Positions 1 to 8,482 of a stretch of DNA of 64,000 nucleotides are shown piece after piece. The notes beneath the pieces are model-generated. The model was not told where the DNA came from. It saw only the letters and a list, made by a program, of their open reading frames with translations, and searched no databases. The position numbers and the translations under genes are program-made. The DNA comes from RH-AL1 sp964235705 (lineage in GTDB: Bacteria > Pseudomonadota > Alphaproteobacteria > Rhizobiales > Beijerinckiaceae): the NCBI GenBank assembly GCA_964235705.1, contig CAXSDP010000010.1, positions 18,143 to 82,142 of the forward strand, given 5' to 3'. Each line of letters begins with the position of its first letter. Position 1 is the stretch's first letter.

Positions 1-1071
1 GGCTTGCCCTACACCAGCCGGTCCATGGTCAAGTGCTTCGACGAGGCGTCCGACGCCTTCGGCTGGTCGAAGCGCAACCCCAAGCCCGGCCAGACGCGTG
101 ACGGCGAGTGGCTCGTCGGATACGGCTGCGCCCTGGCCTGCTACCCGAGCCAGCAGGCGCCGGCGAGCGCGCGCGTGCGGTTGGAAGCCAACGGCACGGC
201 CCGCGTCGCCACCGGCGCCCACGAGATCGGCAACGGCGCCTACACGGTGGTCGCCCAGACGGCGGCCCTGAAGCTCGGCATCGACGTCGGCAAGGTGAAG
301 GTGGAGATGGGTGACTCCAGCCTCCCGGCGGCGCCGGTCGCCGGCGGCTCGGTCACCACCGCCAGCGTGTGCAACGCGGTCGCGATGGCCTGCGACAAGG
401 TCATGGCCCGCCTCGCGGCGGCCGGGAAGGGTGACGAGGACGGATCCACCCTGAAGGAAGGCCGGCTGGTGGCCGACGGCCATGACGTCGCCAAGGCGTT
501 CGAGGCGTCCGGCATGGCGGCGGTCGAGGAGTATGCCGAGTTCGTGCCGCACGGCTCGAAGCCCGGTGCCATGGCCATGGTCACCAAGGGCGCTTCGCCC
601 ATCATCGGCGGGACGCGCGACAAGGATCGGATCATGTTCGCCTTCGGCGCACAGTTCGTCGAGGTGAGGGTGCACGCGCGCACCAAGGAGGTCAGGGTAC
701 CGCGCATCACCGGCGCCTTCGCCGCCGGCCACATCGTCAATCCGCGCACGACGCACAGCCAGCTCATGGGCGGCATGATCTGGGGGATCTCGTCCGGGCT
801 CCTGGAGGAGACCGAGATCGACGAGGCCCGGGCGAAGTACATGAACGCCAACCTAGCCGACTACCTGGTGCCGGTCGCCGCCGACATCGGGCAGGTCGAG
901 GTGATCCTGGTGCCGGAGGTCGACACGCAGATCAACCCGCTCGGCATCAAGGGCGTGGGCGAATTGGGCATCGTCGGCACGGCGGCGGCGCTGGCGAACG
1001 CGGTCTACAACGCGACCGGCACGCGCATCCGCGAGTTGCCGGTCCGCATCGAGAAGCTGCTGAGCGCTTGA
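1..1071 (+). CDS. xanthine dehydrogenase/aldehyde oxidoreductase family molybdopterin-binding subunit, C-terminal part (5' partial)
   Basis: The reading frame is open at the left window edge, so only the last 356 or so codons are present. The C-terminus carries the hallmark GVGELGIVG motif, whose Glu is the active-site base beside the molybdenum in the xanthine oxidase family, followed by the usual ALANAVYNATGTRIRELPV ending. Upstream are the family's AHEIGNGAYT and GGSVTTAS segments, which line the molybdopterin pocket. It resembles the large subunit of PaoABC/YagTSR-type aldehyde oxidoreductases more than purine-specific XdhB, but the substrate cannot be told. The FAD and 2Fe-2S subunits are expected to the left. 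It lies inside what appears to be an integrated element and may be cargo. Confidence 0.9.
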   Translation, partial: GLPYTSRSMVKCFDEASDAFGWSKRNPKPGQTRDGEWLVGYGCALACYPSQQAPASARVRLEANGTARVATGAHEIGNGAYTVVAQTAALKLGIDVGKVKVEMGDSSLPAAPVAGGSVTTASVCNAVAMACDKVMARLAAAGKGDEDGSTLKEGRLVADGHDVAKAFEASGMAAVEEYAEFVPHGSKPGAMAMVTKGASPIIGGTRDKDRIMFAFGAQFVEVRVHARTKEVRVPRITGAFAAGHIVNPRTTHSQLMGGMIWGISSGLLEETEIDEARAKYMNANLADYLVPVAADIGQVEVILVPEVDTQINPLGIKGVGELGIVGTAAALANAVYNATGTRIRELPVRIEKLLSA

Positions 1072-1183
1072 CGACGCCGCGTCACAGCTCCAGCTTCGGC
1101 AAGCTTCATCGGCGCTCGCGACGACGCCTTACGCAAGATCGAGACGCGTTGCACCCCATGGCGGGGAACATAGCTCTGCCCCG

Positions 1184-1585
1184 ATGGAGATGACCACCAT
1201 GACGCTTTCGCGCGCGGCCCTGCTCCTCACCCTCATGGTCGTCGCGGTGCCGCCGGCCGCGGCCCAGGACAAGTCCATCGGCCACGTGCCGAGCTTCGAC
1301 GTGTCGGCCACCTGCGGCGAGGCGAGGAAGTTCAGCACGGGGGATCAGAGGGACAACGACTACAAGGGCTGCCTGGCGGACGAACAACGTTCCAAGACGG
1401 AGTTGGAGAAGGTTTGGTCCTCGTTCAAGGCGGCCGACAAGAGCCAATGCGTCGAGGAAGGTCCCGACCCGAGCTACGTCGAACTGCAAACCTGCCTGTC
1501 GATGGACGTCGACAAGAAGATGGGCGACACGGACGTGCCGCAGATCGGCGGACCGATCGCGCCGGGGCTCACGCCGAATAAGTAG
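1184..1585 (+). CDS. small secreted hypothetical protein with four cysteines
   Basis: The 133-residue product begins with a clear Sec signal peptide (hydrophobic ALLLTLMVVAVPPAAAQ, cleavage likely after the AQ). The mature part of about 105 residues is polar and contains four cysteines (ATCGEA, KGCLAD, SQCVEE, QTCLSM), so two disulfides are likely in the periplasm. Alternative in-frame ATGs lie at 1190 and 1199; the last still leaves a complete signal peptide. No family was recognised. It stands alone, 110 bp after the molybdenum hydroxylase gene. Confidence 0.7.
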   Translation: MEMTTMTLSRAALLLTLMVVAVPPAAAQDKSIGHVPSFDVSATCGEARKFSTGDQRDNDYKGCLADEQRSKTELEKVWSSFKAADKSQCVEEGPDPSYVELQTCLSMDVDKKMGDTDVPQIGGPIAPGLTPNK

Positions 1586-1986
1586 GGATGGCGCGGGTCG
1601 CTCCCGGTCCCGCGTGTCGAGGGACCATGCGCCCTTCAACCTCATCGCGCTTGCATGCGTTGCGCCCCGGCTCAACGCGAATGAAAGACTTGTCGAAGTC
1701 GATGTTCGGGACGGGCAAGCAAGCCGGGTTCGCTGACCCACTCTTATCCGGTGGAACAAGGCTCTCCTGACCAAGCCGCCTCCGCGAGACGTTACCGCCC
1801 AGGGAGGCTAAATCCATCGTCTGCGACGACGGCCAATCCCCGTCGCGCGCCGTCTTCGCTCGCCCCGACGTGCCGGCAACACGTCCAAGCCCTTGCCGCC
1901 CCAAGCCCTTGTCCGACATCGAAGTGCGTGGTCGTGACCGACACCGGCGTTGCCACCAATCAAGCGCGCTGCGAGGAGACGAGAAA
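1586..1986. other. 401-bp stretch without a recognisable gene
   Basis: Several overlapping ORFs cross this stretch on both strands, but none has a ribosome site, a compositional bias of a real gene, or a recognisable domain. Base composition is a little less GC-rich than the chromosome to the right of 4.7 kb. It may be decayed mobile-element DNA. Confidence 0.4.
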
Positions 1987-2184
1987 ATGGGGAGCTACTT
2001 GCTCATCGTGCCCATCGCCGGATCCATCGCCACGCCTTTGCCGGTCGGCACTTTTCCCAGCCAAGCGGATTGCGTCCACGCTCAGAACTCTTTCTCGGCC
2101 GTCGGCGAGCCCAGCAGGTTCACACATACGATCCTGACGTCCTGGTGCGTGCCCTCCGGCCTGACGAAGGCTAAGACCAAGTAG
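1987..2184 (+). CDS. small hypothetical protein (65 aa)
   Basis: A GAGGAGAC ribosome-binding sequence lies about seven bases before the ATG, which picks this start over the longer open frame beginning further left. The product starts MGSYLLIVPIAGSIATPLPV and has two cysteines (ADCVHA, SWCVPSG) and a basic Lys-rich tail. The hydrophobic N-terminus is short and could be a signal or a buried strand. It is reminiscent of short conserved hypotheticals of Hyphomicrobiales, but no function can be assigned. Confidence 0.5.
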   Translation: MGSYLLIVPIAGSIATPLPVGTFPSQADCVHAQNSFSAVGEPSRFTHTILTSWCVPSGLTKAKTK

Positions 2185-2349
2185 CCCGCGGACCTCACGT
2201 CATCGCCTCGGCGCCGCGCCTGGTGCCAAGCGATGCCGGCGCGACGCCGTGCCGACCGCCGATCACCCGCTCAGCTAGGATCAGGACGCCCCGTACCACG
2301 CCGGTGGCTTCCACGTCATGGGTACGGTCCAAATGACTCGGCGAGATCG

Positions 2350-2634
2350 TCAGGGACAGTTGGTCCGCCGCACCGTTTCCGAGTTGCCGGCCGCGTCCGT
2401 CCGCGTGACCGTACGGGACGCGCAACCAGGATCGCGACCTCCGACGCCGAGGACGCCGTTGACCGTGCCGGACGCCGCTCCGACCGCCCCGCCAACCACC
2501 GCACCGACCGATCCCGCCTCGATCTCGCCTCTTCGCGCTCCCTGCTCCGCGCCGCCGACCAGTCCTTGTGCCATGGCACAGGATGGCAGGAGCACGATCG
2601 CTGCCAAGCCCAGGGTAAGATGCATCTTCGTCAT
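2350..2634 (-). CDS. small secreted glycine-zipper protein (94 aa)
   Basis: The product has a Sec signal peptide (LTLGLAAIVLLPSCAMAQ) followed by a glycine-zipper segment (GAVVGGAVGAASGTVNGVLGV) with Gly/Ala every fourth residue, and a polar tail with two cysteines. A GGAGA ribosome site lies directly upstream of the ATG. Such proteins insert in or line the envelope, and in Hyphomicrobiales similar N-termini precede DUF1236 domains; here the protein stops short of any such domain. It is convergent with the 65-aa gene to its left. Confidence 0.65.
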   Translation of the reverse strand: MTKMHLTLGLAAIVLLPSCAMAQGLVGGAEQGARRGEIEAGSVGAVVGGAVGAASGTVNGVLGVGGRDPGCASRTVTRTDAAGNSETVRRTNCP

Positions 2635-3046
2635 AGAATGTCTCCGGCAAAGATCGCGCGTCCGATGGGTGGACGGCGGCGATCAAGGCGCACGCCGCGC
2701 GGTCGGACGCAACGTGTTCAGGCGACCTCGTCAGGCTGTCGTCGGCGTTTAAGCGCGTCAGTCACATTCTTGCCGGCATCCTCGACGTCAAAGGCCGTTT
2801 CGTGGGTGGCCCCGTCGGCCCTACCTTCTACCCGAAGCGTCTCGTCACCCCATCAGCTTGCCAGCCGCGAGGCCGTGAAACAGGTTGAGGTGGTTCGTCC
2901 TCCTGAGCTCATCATACGGCGGCTCCGCGCCGACCGCGAAGAGAAGCGCGTGACCTGCGGGACCGAGACAGAAACGCTGAGCACAACAGCTTGACCACCT
3001 AAACCCCAGTCAGAGAAGGCTTTTAGAACTCGACACCCAGTTCCGC
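2635..3046. other. 412-bp stretch without a recognisable gene
   Basis: The stretch lies between the glycine-zipper gene and the 3' end of the serine recombinase. Open frames cross it on both strands but none is convincing. No direct repeats, tRNA or terminator with a T-run was seen. Confidence 0.4.
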
Positions 3047-4681
3047 TCACATATCATCCTGTTTAGCTTCATCCTCGAGAAACTGTTCCCAAGTTCGGGG
3101 ATCTTCCAGTTCAGTCACGTTCTCGTCGATTGGGTCGGAGCCACCTACGTAGTGGATCTCGTAACCGTCTCCAGCCTCGTTGATCACGAAACGTTCAACG
3201 TATCGGCGCAACCGGGCGTTGAAGAGCGCGCGCATCTTGAAGCTTCGCTCCTCGTCCTCGCAAAATAGGTGCGCGTACAACTCGTCCTCCCTGCTCGAGA
3301 GGTCGTCTCCCATGTCCGTGTCCGCCGCGACCCTCGCGTTCAGTTGCGCCAATCGAGCTTCCAGATTGGCGATCTCAATCTCAGTGGCATCGAGCAGCCT
3401 TTTGATGGAAGCGATGGCGCCGCCGTCCGCGATGGCCATGGCAAGGTTAGCGCTCCGCGAGCGCGCTTGCGCCAGTTCGGCTTCGACCGGATCGAGTTCC
3501 GTTGCAGCCTTGTCCGCATCCTTACGCATCGCGAACGAGGCGGCGTCCTTGAAGCGCGCATAAAGACCGATGGTCAGACGCTGGAAGTCGCCATAAGGCG
3601 CCACAGTTGTGCTGAGGCAACCGGAGGAGGCCATCGCGCTCGAGCACCGCAGGTGCGGTTTCGAACGCTTTCCCTTGTCGACGTACGCCATGGTGGAGCC
3701 GCAGGCATGGCACCTGGCAAGCCCATGGAGGAGGTTGTTGAAGCGTTTGGGCGAGCGCCCGCTCCCGAAGTAGCGGCTGGCCACAGCCGCCCTGGCCTTC
3801 CAGTAGGTCTCCTCCGAGACCACGGCCGGGAAGTAGCCATCGATCCGCTCCCCGCGTAGCTCGAGCCTACCGAAGGTGGCCGTGCTTCCGAGGACCTTTT
3901 GAACGTAGCTATCGTGCCAATGTACGCCCTTGTTGCGGCCAACGCCCCAGACCTCGATTCCACCGGCGTTCAGCCGCTTCACAATGGTCCTTCGCCCGTC
4001 ACCCGCGATGACTGCGGCGAACATCGAGCGGACGATTTCCGCCCGTTCCTCGATCAACTCGTAGCGCCCGATCCTGGGACCACCCACCAACCGGATCCAG
4101 CCTGGACAGGTCGCGGTCATGGCCTGCCTCGTATGTCGCGCCGCCTCCCGCTTCAGATTCCAAGCGTGACTCACACGAAGCGACTTCGTCGAGCTCTCTT
4201 CGTAGGCGCGAGCCATGATGATGATGGAGATGATGAGTTGGGTCTGATCCCGTTTGAGGCTATCGCGATTGTAGACCCGACCATCGGCCAGCGTGACGAT
4301 CGTGATCCCGTGGCGCGTCAACGTCAGAAACTGCTCGAGCGCGTCAACGACCTCCTCTCGGCTAAGGCGATCGAACGATTCGATGATGAGGGTCGAACCG
4401 GGCGGCACCTCGCCGGTGCCGACGCGCTTCAGAAAGCCGCCCAGCGCGCTGGTAGGGTGTCGGTGCTTGCCCCGGAAAGCCGAAACGCCCTCGTCGCGGA
4501 GCTGTTCGTCCAAGATCAGGTCGTTGTCGTGGGCCCACTTCTCCGCAGCTTCGATCTGACGCCGTTGGCTCGCTCCCTTCGCCTGTTCGGGGCTGGAGAA
4601 CCGTAGGTAGGAGTATCCCTTAGCCAGAGCGGGCTCGGACGCCTCCCGACCGATGTGAACCTGATGATGCGCTGCACTCAT
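3047..4681 (-). CDS. large serine recombinase (site-specific integrase)
   Basis: The 544-residue protein has the architecture of large serine integrases: an N-terminal resolvase catalytic domain (about residues 20-170) with the YxRxS motif at Y25-R27-S29 carrying the nucleophilic serine and the arginine-bearing DRLSR segment near residue 105; a Recombinase domain (about 190-300); a zinc ribbon with C324, C327, C346 and C355; and a coiled-coil-rich C-terminus (about 385-450). It catalyses integration or excision between att sites. It lies directly beside a truncated comM, which is the expected position for an integrase next to its attachment site. Its base composition is visibly less GC-rich than the chromosomal genes to the right, consistent with transfer. 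Confidence 0.9.
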   Translation of the reverse strand: MSAAHHQVHIGREASEPALAKGYSYLRFSSPEQAKGASQRRQIEAAEKWAHDNDLILDEQLRDEGVSAFRGKHRHPTSALGGFLKRVGTGEVPPGSTLIIESFDRLSREEVVDALEQFLTLTRHGITIVTLADGRVYNRDSLKRDQTQLIISIIIMARAYEESSTKSLRVSHAWNLKREAARHTRQAMTATCPGWIRLVGGPRIGRYELIEERAEIVRSMFAAVIAGDGRRTIVKRLNAGGIEVWGVGRNKGVHWHDSYVQKVLGSTATFGRLELRGERIDGYFPAVVSEETYWKARAAVASRYFGSGRSPKRFNNLLHGLARCHACGSTMAYVDKGKRSKPHLRCSSAMASSGCLSTTVAPYGDFQRLTIGLYARFKDAASFAMRKDADKAATELDPVEAELAQARSRSANLAMAIADGGAIASIKRLLDATEIEIANLEARLAQLNARVAADTDMGDDLSSREDELYAHLFCEDEERSFKMRALFNARLRRYVERFVINEAGDGYEIHYVGGSDPIDENVTELEDPRTWEQFLEDEAKQDDM

Positions 4682-4735
4682 GCGACCATGTCAATCATAC
4701 GAAAGTGAATGACATTTATGTACATGCGATGCTCC
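4682..4735. other. candidate right attachment site (attR) and element/comM junction
   Basis: This short AT-richer stretch separates the recombinase start from comM sequence. ComM similarity begins abruptly around 4723-4729, just before the Walker A motif. It contains an inverted pair ATGTCA (4688-4693) / TGACAT (4710-4715) and the perfect palindrome ATGTACAT (4718-4725) at the very point where homology starts. These are the features expected of a serine-integrase att site, but the exact crossover dinucleotide cannot be fixed without the left end. Confidence 0.6.
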
Positions 4736-5637
4736 TCAACGGTCCGCCGGGCGCCGGCAAGACGATGCTGGCGGCGCGCCTGCCCTCCATCCTGCCGCCG
4801 CTCACCCCGGCCGAACTGCTCGAAGTGTCGCTGATCCACTCGATCGCCGGCTCGCTCGCCAACGGGGCCTTGACCGACCGGCGCCCGTTCCGCGCGCCGC
4901 ACCACTCCGCCTCCATGCCGGCGCTGGTCGGCGGCGGCACCGGCGCGCGGCCGGGCGAGATCTCGCTCGCGCACAACGGCGTGCTGTTCCTCGACGAGCT
5001 GCCCGAGTTCCAGGCGACCGTCCTCGACTCGCTTCGCCAGCCGCTGGAGAACGGCAACGTCACGGTCGCCCGCGCCAACCACCGCGTCACCTATCCCGCC
5101 CGCTTCCAGCTCGTCGCGGCGATGAACCCGTGCCGCTGCGGCCACGCCACCGATCCCGGCTACGCCTGCCACCGCCAACCCAACGCGCGCTGCGTCGCGC
5201 AGTACACGGCGCGGCTCTCCGGTCCCCTCCTCGACCGCATCGACATGCACGTGGAGGTGCCGGCCGTGACGGTCGCCGACCTCATGCTGCCGCCACCCGC
5301 CGAGGGCTCCGCCGCCGTGGCCGCCAGGGTGGCGGCCGCCCGCGCGACCCAGGGGCAACGCTACGCCGCGCTCGGTCGGCCCGACGTCGCCGCCAACGCG
5401 GCCGCGCCGGCCAGCCTCATCGAGGAGGTCGCGCGCCCGGACGAGGACGGCCGCAAGCTGATCCGTCACGCGTCCGAGCGGCTGGGGCTGTCGGCGCGTG
5501 GCTTCCATCGCGTCCTGAAGCTCGCGCGCACCGTCGCCGACCTCGACGGCGCGGAAACGGTGGCGGCCCGCCACCTCGCGGAGGCGTTGTCGTACCGGGC
5601 GGACCAGCGCGCCGGCGTGGCGGTGCGCGCTTCGTAG
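4705..5637 (+). pseudogene. comM: comM (YifB-family Mg-chelatase-like AAA+ ATPase), 5' part missing
   Basis: The frame encodes about the last 300 residues of a protein that is normally about 510 long. Present are Walker A (GPPGAGKT), Walker B (VLFLDELPEF), the cysteine-bearing MNPCRCGHATDPGYAC segment and the C-terminal GLSARGFHRVLKLARTVADL domain. The roughly 200-residue N-terminal Lon-protease-like domain is missing, replaced by element DNA. ComM is a branch-migration helicase for natural transformation and recombination in other bacteria. Codons before ATG 4729 (starting at GTG 4705) come from the element, so a truncated ATPase could still be made, but normal function is unlikely. Confidence 0.85.
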
Positions 5638-5780
5638 GGGCGCACCCCTTGAAACGTCGCCGTGCGCGGCCCGTACTGGTACGACCGCGCGACCTTGGTT
5701 AGAGAAGGCTCCCGCGCGGATGCCTTTGCCATCCCGCCGACCTTCTTCGCCCGCCCGCTCGCATCGGATGCACCCAACCC

Positions 5781-6158
5781 ATGAAAATGCCGCTCGTGTT
5801 CCACAGGATCGGCGTGCCGGCCATCCGCAACCCACTGCCGGGGTTCGATGCCCTGTATTACCGCTACTGGTATCGCGACATCGCGAAGTTCGGTCCCGGG
5901 CCACTCGCCCACTACTTGGTCCACGGCTGGCGCGAAGGCCGCGATCCGAGCGCCGGCTTCAGCACGGCCGGCTACCTCGCCGCCAACCCCGACGTCGCCG
6001 CGCTCGGGATCAATCCCCTGGTCCATTTCCTCGAGCACGGCTTCGCCGAGGGCCGATCCGGCTGGCAGAAGGACCCCAAGCTGCCGGCCCCGCCGGCGAA
6101 GCTCGTCGACGCACCGATGAAGCTCCTGGAAGGTCCACGCCCGACGCGGGCCGGCTGA
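5781..6158 (+). CDS. small protein with two NPDVA/HYLxHGxxEGR-type repeats
   Basis: The 125-residue product has two copies of a repeat of about 35 residues: FDALYYRYWYRDIA..GPLAHYLVHGWREGRDP and FSTAGYLAANPDVAALG..PLVHFLEHGFAEGR. This repeat is known as a module attached to glycosyltransferases and some surface or sulfotransferase-like proteins, usually several copies in a much larger protein. Here it stands alone, with a short proline-rich tail and no signal peptide or transferase domain. It ends immediately before the YaiI-family frame, so the two may be co-transcribed. The role is unknown; it could be a fragment of a larger ancestor. Confidence 0.65.
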   Translation: MKMPLVFHRIGVPAIRNPLPGFDALYYRYWYRDIAKFGPGPLAHYLVHGWREGRDPSAGFSTAGYLAANPDVAALGINPLVHFLEHGFAEGRSGWQKDPKLPAPPAKLVDAPMKLLEGPRPTRAG

Positions 6159-6191
6159 TTGGCGCTCGCGGGCCGAGGCGACGCGGGCATC

Positions 6192-6662
6192 GTGATCCTC
6201 GTCGATGCCGACGCCTGCCCGGTCAAGGACGAGGTTTACCGCGTCGCCGCCCGGCACGGGATCACGGTCGCGGTGGTCGCCAACGCGCCGATCCTCGTGC
6301 CGCGCGACCCCTCCATCCGGCGGATCGTGGTCGCGCAAGGGCCGGACGTCGCCGACGACTGGATCGCCGAGCGGGCGGGGCCGGGCGCGATCGTCGTCAC
6401 CGCCGACGTGCCGCTCGCCGCGCGCTGCGTGAAGGCGGGGGCGGGCGCCATCGCGCCGACCGGCAAGCCCTTCACGCCGGCGTCCATCGGTGCCGCCCTG
6501 GCCACCCGCGACCTCATGGACGCCCTGCGCTCCGCCGGCGAGGTCACGGGGGGGCCGAGGCCCTTCGCGCCGCGCGATCGCTCCGCCTTCCTCCAAGCCC
6601 TCGACGTCGCGATCCAGCGCTTGAAGCGCGCCGGCATGGCGCCTGGTACGCTCGGGGAGTGA
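6192..6662 (+). CDS. YaiI/YqxD family protein (UPF0178, DUF188)
   Basis: The protein opens with the family signature ILVDADACPVKDEVYRVAARH and continues with VVANAPI, VVTADVPLAARC, the Pro-Thr-Gly-Lys-Pro-Phe segment and a DLMDALR helix, covering the whole family (about 155 residues). The GTG at 6192 is chosen because it places the start directly before VDADACP as in homologues; an in-frame TTG at 6159 would add eleven residues and abut the upstream stop. The fold is PIN-like and the conserved acidic residues suggest a nuclease or metal-dependent role, but function is unproven. It converges on the FATP-like gene with four bases between the stops. Confidence 0.85.
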   Translation: MILVDADACPVKDEVYRVAARHGITVAVVANAPILVPRDPSIRRIVVAQGPDVADDWIAERAGPGAIVVTADVPLAARCVKAGAGAIAPTGKPFTPASIGAALATRDLMDALRSAGEVTGGPRPFAPRDRSAFLQALDVAIQRLKRAGMAPGTLGE

Positions 6663-6666
6663 GGTC

Positions 6667-8469
6667 CTACACCCGAACCGTGCCGGTCACGATCGCGGCG
6701 TGCAGGGCCGCGTCGAGGGAGATGTAGCGCGCTCCGTCGTCGAGATAGAGGGGGTCGGCGACGCGGACCGGATCGTAGCCCTCGGCGACGAGGGGCGCCT
6801 TCCTCGGCTTGAAGGTGCCGGTGGTGGCGATGGCGGAGGCCACGCGCAGGAACAGCGGGCGGGCGTAGCGCGGCAACGTGGCCTTCAGGTGGGCGTGGAG
6901 CGCCCCGAGGTCGAAGCCTTCGCCCGGCACCACCGCGGCCATGCCGGCCCGCCCCTCGGTGCCCGGCACCGTCACGCCGTAGACGCTCGCCGCTACCACG
7001 CCCGGACAACCGGCCATCGCCTGCGCGACGGCGGTGCACGACACGTTCTCGGCCCGCCAGCGGAACGTGTCGCCGACGCGGTCGACGAAGGAGAAGAAGC
7101 CGGCCGCGTCCCGCTTCATCAGGTCGCCGGTGCGGAACCAGCTGTCGCCGGGCTCGAAAACGTCGCGCAGGACCTTGGCGCGCGAGGCGTCCGCGTCGGT
7201 GTAGCCCTCGAAACGGCGGTCGGCGGTCCCGGCGGCGATGGCACCCAGCGCTTCCCCGACCTCGCCCGCGCCGCAACGGACGCAGAACCCGTCCGGGCCG
7301 CGCGCCGGCTCGCCCGCGTCGGCGTCGAGGCGCACGAGCGCGACCGGCGAGCGGTGCGCCATGAAGGACGGGACGCGGCCGATCGCGCCGACCTTGCCCT
7401 CCAGGTTGAAGAGCGAGAAGGAGCCCTCCGTCGCCGCGTAGAACTCGATGATCCGGGGGATCGCGAAGCGCGCCTCGAAGGCCGGCCACACGTCGCCCGC
7501 CAAGCCGTTGCCGCAGCACAGCCTGAGGCCGTGCGCCCGGTCGGCCTCGCCGGGCGGCGCCGCGAGGAGGTAGCGGCAGAGTTCGCCGACGTATTGGAAG
7601 ATCGTCGCGCCGCTCGCCGCCACGTCGCCCCAGAAGCGGCTGGCGGAGAAGCCCCGCCGCACGATCACGCAACCGGCCGCCGCCAGCATCGCGCCGACCG
7701 CCGCCACGCCGCCGATGCTGTGGTACATCGGCAGGCAGTCGTAGAGGCGATCGGTCGGGCGGGCGTCGGTGATGCCGGCGAACCATTGGCTCCACATCAT
7801 CACCCTGAGGTGACTGACACGCGCCGCCTTGGGGAGGCCGGTCGTGCCGGAGGTGTAGATGAGCAGGGCCTCGTCCCGCAGCGTCAGGGCCGGCCTGTCG
7901 CCCGCCGCCAGCGGCGTCCCGGACAGGGCGGGGAGGGCCTCGTCCAGCCGGGCGTGGGGCGTCGCTCCGGCGCCGTACACGACGAGCGGCATCGCCGCAC
8001 CCGCGAGCAGCGCGACGAGGTCGGCGCTCATCGAATCGGCCCCGACGATCACGCGGCGGGGCGCCGCCTGCGCGAGGCAGTGCCCGAGCCCGTCCCCGAC
8101 GAGCCCCGTGTTGACCAGCGCGACGACCACGCCGACCCGCGTCAGGCCGATCCAGATCGCGGTGTAGGCGGGGGCGTTCACCATCATCAGCGCCACCCGG
8201 TCCCCCGGGCGCAGGCCCTGGCCCAGCGCCCAGCGCGACACGCGGTTCGACAGCGCGCCGAGCTCCCCGTGGGTCAGCGCGTCATCCTCGCCGAGCAGGG
8301 CCGGGCGGTCCGGGTGGCGGGCGGCGTTCTCGTCGACCACGTCGGGAAGCGTGCGGGTCGAGTCCGGCGTGATCGTGGCGGTGCGCGTCAGGGCGCGCAA
8401 CCAGTCGGCGTTGGCGGAGCGCGGGCGGCCGCCGGCCATTTCGACGCCAGTCACCTTTGCGCTCGTCAT
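6667..8469 (-). CDS. long-chain acyl-CoA synthetase, FATP/FadD6-like
   Basis: The 600-residue product is a class I adenylate-forming enzyme. The P-loop IYTSGTTGLPKAARVSH, the FYAATEG motif and the TGDLMKRDAAGFFSFVDRVGDTFRWRAENVS segment (ATP and hinge motifs) match the very-long-chain acyl-CoA synthetase/fatty-acid transport protein subgroup, in which the hinge is followed by FRWKGENV. It should activate a fatty acid to its CoA thioester. It is the last gene of a minus-strand run after the GNAT-fold gene (13 bp gap), the FabG-like reductase, an AMP-ligase and an acyl carrier protein, suggesting that it supplies or recycles an acyl chain for that pathway. Confidence 0.85.
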   Translation of the reverse strand: MTSAKVTGVEMAGGRPRSANADWLRALTRTATITPDSTRTLPDVVDENAARHPDRPALLGEDDALTHGELGALSNRVSRWALGQGLRPGDRVALMMVNAPAYTAIWIGLTRVGVVVALVNTGLVGDGLGHCLAQAAPRRVIVGADSMSADLVALLAGAAMPLVVYGAGATPHARLDEALPALSGTPLAAGDRPALTLRDEALLIYTSGTTGLPKAARVSHLRVMMWSQWFAGITDARPTDRLYDCLPMYHSIGGVAAVGAMLAAAGCVIVRRGFSASRFWGDVAASGATIFQYVGELCRYLLAAPPGEADRAHGLRLCCGNGLAGDVWPAFEARFAIPRIIEFYAATEGSFSLFNLEGKVGAIGRVPSFMAHRSPVALVRLDADAGEPARGPDGFCVRCGAGEVGEALGAIAAGTADRRFEGYTDADASRAKVLRDVFEPGDSWFRTGDLMKRDAAGFFSFVDRVGDTFRWRAENVSCTAVAQAMAGCPGVVAASVYGVTVPGTEGRAGMAAVVPGEGFDLGALHAHLKATLPRYARPLFLRVASAIATTGTFKPRKAPLVAEGYDPVRVADPLYLDDGARYISLDAALHAAIVTGTVRV

Positions 8470-8482
8470 GTGGGTCGCCGCC

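Noticed and set aside
1569..1919. 116-residue minus-strand frame after the first small secreted-protein gene
   Set aside because: No ribosome site, signal or family pattern; composition looks random.
2233..2994. 253-residue plus-strand frame across the glycine-zipper gene and the following spacer
   Set aside because: Arg/Ser/Pro-rich without ribosome site or domain; the opposite strand carries a better gene with signal peptide and ribosome site.
4678..5904. 408-residue minus-strand open frame opposite comM
   Set aside because: It is antisense to a strongly conserved ATPase, is Arg/Gly/Ala-rich low complexity, and has no domain; such shadows are usual at this GC content.
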